Positions 7,988 to 19,000 of a stretch of DNA of 33,665 bases are shown here, one piece after another. This DNA comes from Bacteroidales bacterium (GTDB taxonomy: Bacteria > Bacteroidota > Bacteroidia > Bacteroidales > WCHB1-69). The stretch is taken from positions 1 to 33,665 of the forward strand of contig JAGCVQ010000029.1 of assembly GCA_017962275.1 (NCBI GenBank). The letters are read 5' to 3'. Each line of letters begins with the position of its first letter. The first letter of the stretch is position 1. Under the pieces are notes generated by a model that was not told the DNA's origin, searched no databases, and saw only the letters and a program-made list of their open reading frames with translations. Position numbers and translations under genes: made by a program.

Positions 7988-8806
7988 TTATTGTTGAAGC
8001 TGTTTCAGTTCGGTCTCTCTGACCTGTGTATCTCTGGCGTTGTTTTCCAGCTTTTGGTTCAGCTTCACGATATCGTTGTTGAGGTTGACCAGGTTCTTCT
8101 GGATGTTGCTCTGGGTTTTCTGCAGGGTCTGTTTGTCTTTGACGGCTTTGGCAATCTTCTCTTGCAGTATGGGGTCTTGTGTTTTGTTGAACTCATCTTG
8201 CATTCTTTCGATGTCGGCGGTGAGTTTCTGGAGCTGGTCGGTCGTCATTTTGGCTTCCTCGTTGGCCTTGGCGATCTTGTCGTTGGTTTTCACGCGGTCT
8301 TTCTCAAGGGTTTCGCGTTCTTTTTTGAGTTTGGTCAGTTCGCCCTTGAGCTGTTCGATGCGGAGTTTGATTTTGTATGCCTCCACGTCGTTGGGCAGGT
8401 TTTCGAGGAACATGACAATGTTGCGAGAAGTGCGGGGATCGTTGGCGAAGGTGATGCAGTTCATGTTGCCGTTGGATACCACGAGGGTCACTTGTGTGTA
8501 TTGGTTCTTTTTCTTGCCGATGGTCTCGGTGGTGAAATAGATGTCGTAGCGGGCGTCGCCGAATGCGCTGCAGGCCTGGCCTTCATAGACGTGGAAACCT
8601 TTCTTGTTGGAGCCTTTCAACGAATACTGGGACTCGAACTTGTTGGCTAAGGCGTCGGACACGATGTTGGTGGGGGCGTTGTTCACGTTGATGGTGAAGC
8701 CCTTGAGCTGATCCTTGCCGAACAGGACGACGGTTTCGTTGACTTTCTGCGCTGACACAGAGCAGAATAAACTTGCTAAAGCAAACAAAATGAAAAACTT
8801 CTTCAT
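7988..8806 (-). CDS. Exported coiled-coil protein of unknown function
   Basis: I do not recognise a family. The 272-residue product starts MKKFFILFALASLFCSVSAQK, a standard Sec signal peptide cleaved near residue 19-20. Residues about 20-125 look globular (KGFTINVNNAPTNIVSDALANKFESQYSL... FYEG-like turn... GKKKNQYTQVTLVVS). From about residue 143 to the end (IKLRIEQLKGELTKLKKE... LNQKLENNARD) there is an almost unbroken charged heptad pattern, predicted to be a long coiled coil. It is probably periplasmic or attached to the outer membrane. The gene is first in a unit with folD, 21 bases apart, and is driven by the leftward half of the promoter palindrome at 8847-8887. The link to folate metabolism may be only a shared transcript. 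Confidence 0.85.
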   Translation of the reverse strand: MKKFFILFALASLFCSVSAQKVNETVVLFGKDQLKGFTINVNNAPTNIVSDALANKFESQYSLKGSNKKGFHVYEGQACSAFGDARYDIYFTTETIGKKKNQYTQVTLVVSNGNMNCITFANDPRTSRNIVMFLENLPNDVEAYKIKLRIEQLKGELTKLKKERETLEKDRVKTNDKIAKANEEAKMTTDQLQKLTADIERMQDEFNKTQDPILQEKIAKAVKDKQTLQKTQSNIQKNLVNLNNDIVKLNQKLENNARDTQVRETELKQLQQ

Positions 8807-8846
8807 ATTTTTTTGATTTTAAGATGAGACGTATTTGTTCGAATAT

Positions 8847-8887
8847 TTTGGGCGGCAAAGATAAAAAATTTATTTTTGCCGCCCAAA
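8847..8887. promoter_or_regulatory. 41-bp palindrome carrying two overlapping divergent promoters
   Basis: The left arm TTTGGGCGGCAAAGATAAA (8847-8865) and right arm TTTATTTTTGCCGCCCAAA (8869-8887) are inverted copies matching at 18 of 19 positions around AAA. Each strand contains TTTG, 20 bases, then a TAnnTTTG box. The rightward promoter uses TTTG 8847-8850 and TATTTTTG 8871-8878. The leftward promoter uses TTTG 8884-8887 and TATCTTTG 8856-8863. The -33 of one promoter lies at the initiation region of the other, so the two cannot easily be occupied together. Confidence 0.8.
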
Positions 8888-8892
8888 TAAAG

Positions 8893-9849
8893 ATGACGAT
8901 AAAAGCACTTTTGCAACAGTTCGATTTTCCGGTCTATCTGGCTCCGATGGAGGGCGTGACGGACCGGGGGTTCCGGCGTATCTGCAAGGAATACGGCGCG
9001 GATGTGCTGATTTCGGAGTTCATCTCCTCGGACGCGCTCTCGCGGGAAGTGGCGAAGAGTTTCCTGAAGATGGCCTTCGCGGAAGACGAGAGGCCCTTCG
9101 GGGTGCAGATTTTCGGCAGCACGGAAGAGGCCCTGACGGTGGCGGCCCGGCTTGCGGCCGAGCAGCAACCCGATTTCATCGATATCAACTGGGGTTGCCC
9201 GGTGAAGAAGATCGTGAGCAAGGGTGCGGGATCGGCTATCCTGCAGGACATCCCCAAGATGGTGCGGCTCACCTCGGCGGTGGTCAAGGCGGTGAATCTG
9301 CCCGTGACGGTCAAGACCCGTTTGGGGTGGGACAGCTCCGACAAGCCCATCGTGGAAGTTGCCGAAAGGTTGCAAGATGTTGGTATCCAGGCTATCACGA
9401 TTCACGGGCGCACGCGCGCGCAGCAGTACGGGGGCGAGGCCGATTGGTCGCTTATCGGCGAGGTGAAAAACAACCCCCGGATGACCATCCCGGTGATCGG
9501 CAACGGCGACATCGACAGCGCGGAGAAGGCTGTCGCGTACAAAGAACGCTACGGCGTGGATGCGGTGATGGTGGGTCGAGCCGCCATCGGAAACCCATGG
9601 ATATTCCGGCAAATCAAGGCGTTGCGAAACGGAGAATCGTGTCCTGAACCTACTTACGAGGAGCGGGTGGACTTGGTGATGCGTCATCTGCGCGAGAACG
9701 AGCGTACCAAAGGCGAACGCAGTGCCGTCCTGGAGATGCGCACCCAGTATTCCGGTTACTTCCGGGGCGTTTTCAATTTCAAGCCCCGCAAAATCCGCTT
9801 GATGTCAGCCCTTTCCATCGCGGAATGCGAGGAAATTTTAAGAGGCTGA
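8893..9849 (+). CDS. dusB: tRNA-dihydrouridine synthase (DusB-like)
   Basis: This FMN enzyme reduces specific uridines of tRNA to dihydrouridine. The 318-residue product has the family blocks in order: LAPMEGVTDRGFR (FMN loop, about 16-28), FGVQIFGSTEEA, DINWGCPVKKIVSKGAGSA with the catalytic Cys, VKTRLGWD, ITIHGRTRAQQYGGEADW, PVIGNGDIDSAEKA and DAVMVGRAAIGNPWIF. The start is set at ATG 8893. A frame extending to 8824 would begin upstream of the -7 box (8871-8878), so it is excluded. The resulting 5' leader is only about 8 bases. The gene is monocistronic and divergent from the coiled-coil/folD unit. Choice of the DusB subgroup rests on overall resemblance and is less sure than the Dus assignment. 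Confidence 0.93.
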   Translation: MTIKALLQQFDFPVYLAPMEGVTDRGFRRICKEYGADVLISEFISSDALSREVAKSFLKMAFAEDERPFGVQIFGSTEEALTVAARLAAEQQPDFIDINWGCPVKKIVSKGAGSAILQDIPKMVRLTSAVVKAVNLPVTVKTRLGWDSSDKPIVEVAERLQDVGIQAITIHGRTRAQQYGGEADWSLIGEVKNNPRMTIPVIGNGDIDSAEKAVAYKERYGVDAVMVGRAAIGNPWIFRQIKALRNGESCPEPTYEERVDLVMRHLRENERTKGERSAVLEMRTQYSGYFRGVFNFKPRKIRLMSALSIAECEEILRG

Positions 9850-9888
9850 AAAAGTCATTTTTTTTCGCCGCCCATTCGATTTTTTTTA

Positions 9889-9896
9889 TATCTTTG
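9889..9896 (+). promoter_or_regulatory. -7 box upstream of the giant gene
   Basis: TATCTTTG followed by CCCCC fits TAnnTTTG. A second match, TATATTTG, lies at 9909-9916. Neither has a good TTTG at -33. Either would give a leader of about 120-150 bases before ATG 10044. That leader shows no riboswitch or strong hairpin that I can identify. Confidence 0.45.
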
Positions 9897-10043
9897 CCCC
9901 CTTATTTGTATATTTGTGCGAATTAGGTTAGGATGACCTTTGATGCGCATTATCCAAATGGAGGAAATGACCAAGACCGGCAAGGAAATGGTCGATGTAA
10001 TTGTTTGATAGTTAATATTATAGAATAAGATAAAAGTATAGAT

Positions 10044-13000
10044 ATGAAAAAGTTAGTATCCCTTTTGATGGTTGTTATGGTTCCCATCCTGCTGTTGGCT
10101 CAGCCGATGGACACGGTGACCATTTATTCCGAAAATTTCGACGGTGCAACCCCGACGTTCACCACTTCCCACAGTAGCTCATTGGGTGGAACCCCGGGTG
10201 ACTGGCGTGTGGCCGGTGTTGGAATCTCGTACACGGACTGGGCAACGAACTATGAGTTGTACAAGTCGTCGCCCAAGTGTTTCCGCTCCCCGGTCTATCC
10301 CACCAGCGGTCCGAGTAACGGCATTTCGGGAGCTATTCCGTTGACAACGACCGACATTGATGTCAACTACATCTATCTCGACTTTGACCATATATGCAAG
10401 GTGCATGTGTTGGACAATACGGCCATCAGTTACCAGCTGGCCAACGGGGTGGATCAGGATGGTCAGTACAACTGGGGACAGTGGAAGCAGCTGAGCTTCA
10501 CCGCTAACAGCCCGTTTTATTACGGTGATGCCGCCGGTACAGGTACAACCACCATTTCGGCTGGTAAATTCTCCCATAACGCCTATCCCAACTGGAATTC
10601 CAACAACATGGCGGCTGTGCCGAACAACACATGGTGGCACCACGAGATGTTCGACCTGTCGCAGTTTATTCTGCAGGATGCTGACATCCCCAACCCGACA
10701 CACGTCCGTTTCCAGTTCCGTGTGAACAAGACCTCCACCGGATCTTCCGGTACCCAGGCTTGCGCCGGTTGGTTCGTGGATAACGTCGCCGTGCGTCTCT
10801 CCAACTGTGAGCTCATCGATCCTCGCATCGTGATGCAGTCCCCGTTCTTCTACAACACCAACAGCTCTTTCACGAACGATGTGGGTCCCTATCTCATCAA
10901 GGCCAAACTGACCGATAACGACACGGTCGCCCTGAATACCGTGGTGTTCAGCTATGAGATCAACAGCGGTCCCACAGTCATCGTGCCCAATACCTCCGCG
11001 TTCTCCAACAACACGTTCAACGCCAACGGCAACTCCGTGGATGCCCAGTGGACGCTGCCCGCCATCTGTTATGCCGACACCATCTACTACCACATCTACA
11101 TGGAGGACACCCACGGCAGCAAGACCCGTTTCGACACATTCCTGGTGGCTCACCACAACTATACCAACATCCATTACAACGACGTGCGGCTCGACAGTTT
11201 GAACACCATGCCGCACTGTCTGATCACCGGCGTGCCGCAGGATGTGAGCGTCTTCTTCACGAACCGAAGCGACGCGAGCCAGTCGCCTCTGACCAACGAG
11301 ATGACTACCGGTACGTTCCGGATTATGGTGCATAGCGAGTCCGGCGCCCTCACCCACGACGCCACCTACAACTGGACCGGCGACATCTGTTTCGACATCC
11401 CGTCGTCACTTCCCCTTGGCACGTTCACGCCCACGCACGGCTACAACTACGTGACCGTTTGCGTCTCCACCCGTAACGGCCAGACTGACGGTTTCCATTC
11501 CAACGATACGATTAAGATCGCCCCCTACGCTTGTGACAGCCTGTTGCAAGGCCATTACACCGTGGGCGGCGCCAATCCGGACTTCCCGAACATGACCGCC
11601 GTCAAGGAGGCCCTGAATTTCTGCGGTCTCGGTGGCCCCGCTGTTTTCCATTTGCGTCCCGGAACCTACTCGGGTTTCGATTTCAAGGAGAACTACATCG
11701 GGCAATCGGCTACCAATACCATCACCTTCCAGGGTGACGACGTGAACAGCGTCATCATCGTGAACGACAGCATCGACGCGGGTGCCAACATTTACGGTGC
11801 GGTGACCTTGGTGAACGTCAACAATTTCTTCTTCAAGAATTTGACGCTCCAGGCCAACGATACGACCGTGTCGAGAGGTGTGGTGGTGCGTGGTAACGGC
11901 AGCCGCAACATCCTCTTCGAGGGCTGTCGCATCATCGCCTGCAACGTGAACACCACGGATGCCAACAGCAGCGCGGTTTGCCGTACGACAGCCGTGTCCC
12001 AGCTCCCCGGTGACTCCATCACGTTCCGCAAGTGTGAGATCACCAGCGGTAATTTCGGCATCAAATACGTGGGTGCCAACAACAAACGCAACTATCTGGT
12101 TGTTGACAGCTGTGACATCACTTCGTGCTACAGGGCGATTCAGGTCGATTACACCAACGGTGTGATTTCGCACAACCACATCAAACAGTTCTCCTCCTCC
12201 AACCCGCAGAATTTCAGTGCCATTTACGCCAGCTATCCGACCGGCATCGATATCAACGGCAACACGATTGATTCTGTGACCAAGCTGGAGTATGCCATCT
12301 ATCTGACTAACGCCACGATACAGGATTACTTCATCCGCAACAACCGCGTCCATGCAGGCAACGGTACTGCCGGCATCTATGTCACCAACAGCGCTTCTAC
12401 CCATACGGGCGGCAACAATCCGGTGAACATGGACGGTTACATCTCCAACAACGAGGTGATTTTCTACCCTGTGACCGCTGACAACAGCTATGGTATCCAG
12501 ATCAACAGTAGTGTGGGCCTCTATCTGGTCAACAACAGTGTGTTGGTGAAATCGGATGCGCCCTATAGCAACACGGCTGCCATGTATATTTCCAACACGG
12601 CCAACAACAACAATATTAATATATACAATAACATATTGTTGAACAAGACGGTTACCAACGACAACTCCGACTATCCGTTGTATTTGAATGGTGCCACCAC
12701 AGCTACAGGTGGTTTCAACGACTTCTATTCCGGCTCCGGCGTGGTTGCTTTCAAGACGGTGGCTCGTAACACGATTGCGGAGTTGCAGGCAGCCATCACC
12801 ACGCTGACCGACAATATCTCGGTCATGCCGCCCATCGCCAATGAGAACACGAACCTGCTTCCCGACCCCATGTCCGGTTTGGAATGCTGGCGTCAGACCT
12901 CTGTTTTGGAAGATATTCGCGGCATCAACCGTTCTGAGCTCACCTACATGGGTGCTTACGCCGATGTCATCCCCAATTACGATTTGGAGCTGACCTCCCT

Positions 13001-16000
13001 CGTGAGTCCCGCCTTGGGTGAGTGCCCCCAGAGTTCCTACGAAATCACCGTGAAAATCACCAACAAGGGTGGTTACACGATCAACTTCGCTTCCACTCCC
13101 GCCACCATCCTGCTGCAATCCACTTCCCTGAACCTCAACCAGACGGTGAACGTCAATACCGGTTCCCTGTCCCCGTTGAGCTCCATGGACAAGGTGCTCA
13201 CTTCGGGTGTGGTGATTCCGAGCAACCAGCCGGTTGACTTTACGATCATCATCAATTATCCGAACGACAGCCAGCATTCCAACGATACATTGAGTCAGAA
13301 TTTCACGTTGGAATATATCATCCCTGACTTTGTGGAGGATTTCAACAATGGTCCGTCCATGACTTGGACGATTGAGCAGGTGGGTACTACCGGTGCCGGT
13401 AACTGGTCGTTCCAGAACGGCGAGGGTGTGAACCCGACCATCATGCCTCTGTATGGCACCGGCCGTATGTTCTTCAATTCCAAGAACTTCGTGGCCAACA
13501 CGGTTTCCCGTGCCGTGCTGCCTGTGACCGTGCTCGAAGGCTCTCACAACCCCATCCTCGAAATCTGGTTCGCGCAAGACAACGCTGTTTCCAACAAGAA
13601 GGATGAGATGACGGTGAAGATTTCCACCGACAACGGTCTTACCTACACGAACCTGATTCCGCAGGGTCAGACCACCGCTCCCCTGCAGCGTTATCTGGCC
13701 ACGGCCACCACACCGCAGTGGACACGCTTCGTCTATGACCTCTCCAACTATGTCAACAACAGCTGTGTTTATATCGCTTTCGACGCCACTTCCAAGGCCG
13801 GTAACAACATCAATATCGACCGTGTCCGCGTGAGAAGCCTCTATCCGAACGACATTTCCGTGACCAAGATTTACGGTGCCGGCGAGACTCCGACGAGCTA
13901 CCAGATGCGCGATGTGGTGAGTGCCTTGGTGCGCAACGAGGGTTCGCAAGCCCAGTCCAACATCCAGGTCTATCTCAACGTGACCGGTGCCGCCGAGCAA
14001 TGGCAGGACACGATCACGATTCCGTCGCTGGCTGCCAACGCCGAGGTTGTCGTCACGTTCCCTGACCATCAGTACAACGTGGCTGAGGTCAAGGATGTGG
14101 AGGTGCGTTGCGCCGATGACCAGCACAATATCAACAATACCCAGCATTGGCGTATGGTGACCAACGGAACGGTTGCCAATATCGCTGACACCACGACCAG
14201 CATTCTGCTTCTCGGTGACTATAGCAACATTATCCGTCCTTGCGTGCGCTACAAGACCAATGAGGAACTGGCTGTGCGTGCGGTGAAATACTACTATGAC
14301 CAAACCTATATCGCGGATCCCGATAACGGCTTCAAGGCTTTCGTGGCCGATGCCAACGGCAATATCTTGGCCACTTCCCAAGTGGTGAATTTCAGCACGC
14401 TGCAACAGGGTGCCTGGAACGAGATTCCGATTTACAACTTCGCTTTGACCAACACCACGGGCGAGTTCTATGTGGGCTTGGAGATGCTCTCCCACGGTAA
14501 CTACCTGTGCGCCCAGGTCGAGACCCCGCTTCGTGACTCCACCTTCTTCTATCTGAGCAATGGAACATACGTGCCGCAGCTCACCGGCCGTTTCATGATC
14601 GGTGCCGTGGTGGATACCCCGTTCGTGAACGATCTCGCTATCCTGGAGCTGGTGAACCCGGTCTCCGATTGTGACCTCGGTCATGAGCACCTGACCCTCA
14701 AGATCACCAACAACGGTACCACCGACATTGTGCCGCCCGTCCAGCTGCACTATACGGTGAATAACGGTGCCACCGTGACGGAGAATTTCACCGACACGCT
14801 GCATAGCCACGAAACCACCCTGTTCGCGTTCAACAGCATCTACGATTTCACCAACAACCAGCTCTATCAGGACGACAACTACACCATCAAGGTGTGGGCG
14901 ACGAAGCTCCCGCAAGACCGTCTGACCTACAACGACACCCTCAACCAGGTGGTGGTTTCCAAGGGTAAGGCGGTGATGCCGATTGCCCAGGATACGGTTA
15001 TTGTGAACTACCATACACCCACGACCCTTACGGCTCAGCTGCCTGCCGCCATCACCGAAGGCGTGATTGGATGGCATACGAGCACCGGCTACGAGTCATG
15101 GCATCTGCTTGGTTATGGTGACAGCTATAACACCCCGTTGATTTACTTCGACACCACTTATTATGTGACCGCCAACCCCGGCACGGTCGAAGAGGCCATC
15201 GTGGGCACGGGTACCGGCAACGGTACTGACCCGTTCACTTTCAGCAACGGTTACTCCCGCGGCCGCATCCTCTACCTCGAACAGGAAGTGGGACACGGCA
15301 CCATCAGCTCTTTCGCGCTGAGTGTGAAGACCCCGTCTTCTGCCGCTGCCAGCGAGGGCATCCCGATGAAGATCTATATGAAGTGTACTGACGAGAACGT
15401 CTTTACCAACACCAACGTGAACTGGGAAGATGAGATTCTCGGTGCCACGCTCGTCCTCGACGATCGCGTTTTCTTCAACCACGCGGGCTGGTTCGATTTC
15501 GACCTGCTCACCCCGTTCGAGTTCAACAGCGGCAACTTGGAGATTTTCGTGGAGACCAACTGCGCCGACTACTGTACAGGTACGGGCAGCCAGTGTAACA
15601 ACTGCGGACAGTACGTTTCCGGTGCGAACAGCTTCCCGCAATTCTATATGACGAACACCACCGCCACCTTGTGCCAGAAGAAAGCCAACAACAGCATGGC
15701 GCAGATGACCGGTGCATGGACCAACGTGGCGAAACGTCTGAACGCCCGCTTCACGGTGGTCAACTTGGACTGCGGTAGCCAGAAGGTGCCCATCCACATC
15801 CATGTGCCCGACATTCCGGACTACGATGTGGAAACCCAGGAGTTGCTCTATCCCGTGACGAATTGCGCAATTTACAGCGAGCACATTCAGGTCCAGCTCA
15901 AGAATATGTTGAACACCTCGATCCCGGCCAACAAGGTGGTTGTACACGCCATCTTCAACGGTTCGGAAGTCACCCATACCGTGGATGAGCCGTTTGCTCC

Positions 16001-19000
16001 CGAGGAAGTCAAGGTGGTGGAATTCACTACGCCTTTCGATTTCAGCGCCCCGACGAGCACGATCACGTTCAACTACACCATCTATACGACGTTGAACAAC
16101 GAAACGGTGGTCTATGGTGGTAATGACACCATTACCGGACAGTTCCAGTCCACCCGCACGGCTTATCTGCCTGACAGCATTGTCTATACCGGCAGTTACA
16201 CGCAGCCCTACGTGATTCTGCAACAGGCTGACAGACCGTCCGATATCACGCAATACTACTTCTATGCCAACCCCGACGATGCCACTCCGGTGCATACGAC
16301 CACCACGTCGGCTCAGTATATGACCACGGCTCCGTTGTATGACACGGTGGTCTTCTGGGTGTCGGGCAAGACGCAGCAGAGCAACTGTGTTACAAAGCGC
16401 ATTCCTGTGATTATCAATGTGTTCCGTCCGCAATACGATTTGAGCACGGAGGAGTTGCTCTATCCGGTTTCTTATCAGTGCGCCAACTCACTGAACCCGC
16501 TGTTGCAGGTGTCGGTGATGAATCAGGATACGACCTCCAACACGGCGATTCCGGCCGGCACGTTCAATCTGAACGCCAACTTCACCGGTTCGGCCACCGT
16601 GAACGGGGTGAACCTCATCAACGAGCCGATTTCCTCGCTGCAGACGGACACCATCACGTACGACAACGGTTTGAACCTCGGTTCCGCCACGCAGAACAGA
16701 GTTTACCAATATCTGATTTACACCACGCCCGTTAATTCGGCGATGCCGGTCTATACGGCCAACGACACCATTTCGGGTTCGATGTACTTCCCGGCACTGC
16801 CCGCCGCCCCGCAGGCTCTCTCCTTCACGGTGCCTTACGGCGGCACGCAGACGGTGACCCCGAGCACATCCACGCTCAACCACTTCTATTTCTATCAGAA
16901 TTCCACCGACGACCAAGCGTTGGCGGAAGGCAGCAGCTACACCACCGACCCGATTTACGCTCCGACCACGTACTACTACAGCGGTCGTATTGAGTCTAAC
17001 GGTTTCAACGCTGACGTGATTGCCGGTACGGGCAACAATACCAGCCAATCGAGCGCGGCTCCGTTCACCTTCACCAACGGACACTCATACGCCAAGATTC
17101 TCTACAACAAGGAGGATATGGGCGGTCCGGAAGGACGTATCGACAGTATCTACTTCCACGTCTGCACGGCAGAAGCCAACGGCGTTGCCATCCCGATGAA
17201 GTTCTGGCTCAAGGATACCACCAATGTGCTGGCTATCGGTACGGGTAACAAGAACATCAACTGGCCGTCGGAGACCTCCAATGCCAGACTGGTGTTTGAC
17301 GGCGAGCTCGCTCTCGACGAGGTTGGTTGGGTCGGATTCGCCATCGAGGGCGGTTACGACTTCAACGGCGAAGGTTTGCTGCTCTATGCCGAGCACGACT
17401 GCGGTGACGCCAGCTGTGTGACGAACCTCGGTATCAACCCCGCGCCGAAGTTCACCAACACGCCGATCAGCAGCAACAAGAAAGTCTATACCAAGGCGCA
17501 GAATACCGCGCTGACCGCAGGAAGCAGCTTCACGCTTTCCGGTTATCGTGTCAACACGAAGTTCAAGATGAACTATACCTGTGAGTCCCCGAAGGCCACC
17601 ATCACCATCAACACCACGGTGCCGCAGCACGATGTGGGTGTGACGGCGATTACCGCCCCGGTGCCGCAGAACAATGCTTTCACCGCGACCGAGAATGTGA
17701 CGGTCACCATCCGTAACTTCGGTTCCGCCGCGGCTTCCAACTTCCCGGTCTCCTACCAGCTGGGCAACAACACGCCGGTCACGGAGAACTATTCCGGTTC
17801 CTTGGCTTCCGGTGCTACCGCCACGATGACCTTCAGCACGGCTTGTGACCTTACCGGTGTCTATTACAGCACCCCGTTCAAGGCGTTCACCGGTCTCACT
17901 TCCGATACGTACCACGGCAACGACACCACGACCATCTTTGTGAGCAAGGAAGATCCGTGCGAGTCACGTCCGTTGGCACTGAACACCGGTGCCCACATCA
18001 CGAATGTGACCTTCGCTGCCCTGAACAACGGCACGGCGGCACCCTTCACCGATCATCCGGCTGCCCCGGGCAACGGCATGTACACGGACTACACCTCCAC
18101 GGTCGCCCCGGTGGAACTCATCTTGGGTCAAGAGTACACGCTTTCTGTCGCCCATGCCTTCACCGGCACGGCGACGAAGACTGTCTATAAGCGCGCCTAT
18201 ATCGACTACAACCGTAACGGTCAATTTGAGGCGAACGAGGCCATTATGGCTACTGCTGCCATCCCCGCCGACGCTGCCAACGCCGCCACTGTGCAGGTGG
18301 TGAACGTTCCCGTGATTGGCAATGCGGAAATTGGTCTTACCCGTATGCGCGTGATTTGCGCATCGGTCAATGTGACGGATCCTTGTTCTTACTACAACAA
18401 CTCTGCCACGGCTGAGGGCGAGACGGAGGATTACGCCGTCCTTCTGAGCGCCCCGATGCAGATCGACCTCGGTATTCCGTCCATCCTGCACCCGGTGAAT
18501 GACGTTTGTGCCGATGCTCATGCCAGAATGCGCGTGAATGTCCGTAACTACGGTACGGAGACCCAGACCTTGAGCATGGCCAATCCGATGACCATTACCG
18601 CCACCATTACCGGTGCGGTGCCGGGCGTCTATACCAAGACGGTGGAAAGCGGCACGTTGACGCCGAATTCGGAAATGACGGTGATTATCCCGGATATCGA
18701 CCTGAGTGCGCTGGGAGACTACCATGTCAGCACCCAACTCACCTACGAGAGCGACCAGTATCTGACGAACAACACGAGAGGTAGCGAGGCAGTGGTTTCC
18801 GACCTGACTGTCGAACAGCTTCCGTTTGTGGAGGCCTTCGTCCCGGTGGGCATTGAAGATATCCAGCTGCCTTCTGACTGGTTGGCGACCTCTTCCAACC
18901 CGAACTACATCTGGTCGGAGCGTGCCGGTGCTTCTCAGAACAACGGTGCCAACCCGAGCGGCGGTCCTGCCCATGACCATACCTCCGCTGGTACCAGCTT

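Noticed and set aside
11406..15077. Very long open frame on the minus strand inside the giant gene (1223 codons), with others at 15096-16433 and 17964-19958
   Set aside because: They are mirror frames caused by the codon bias of the giant gene. The translations are rich in His, Arg, Gly and Val with no domain, signal peptide or promoter.
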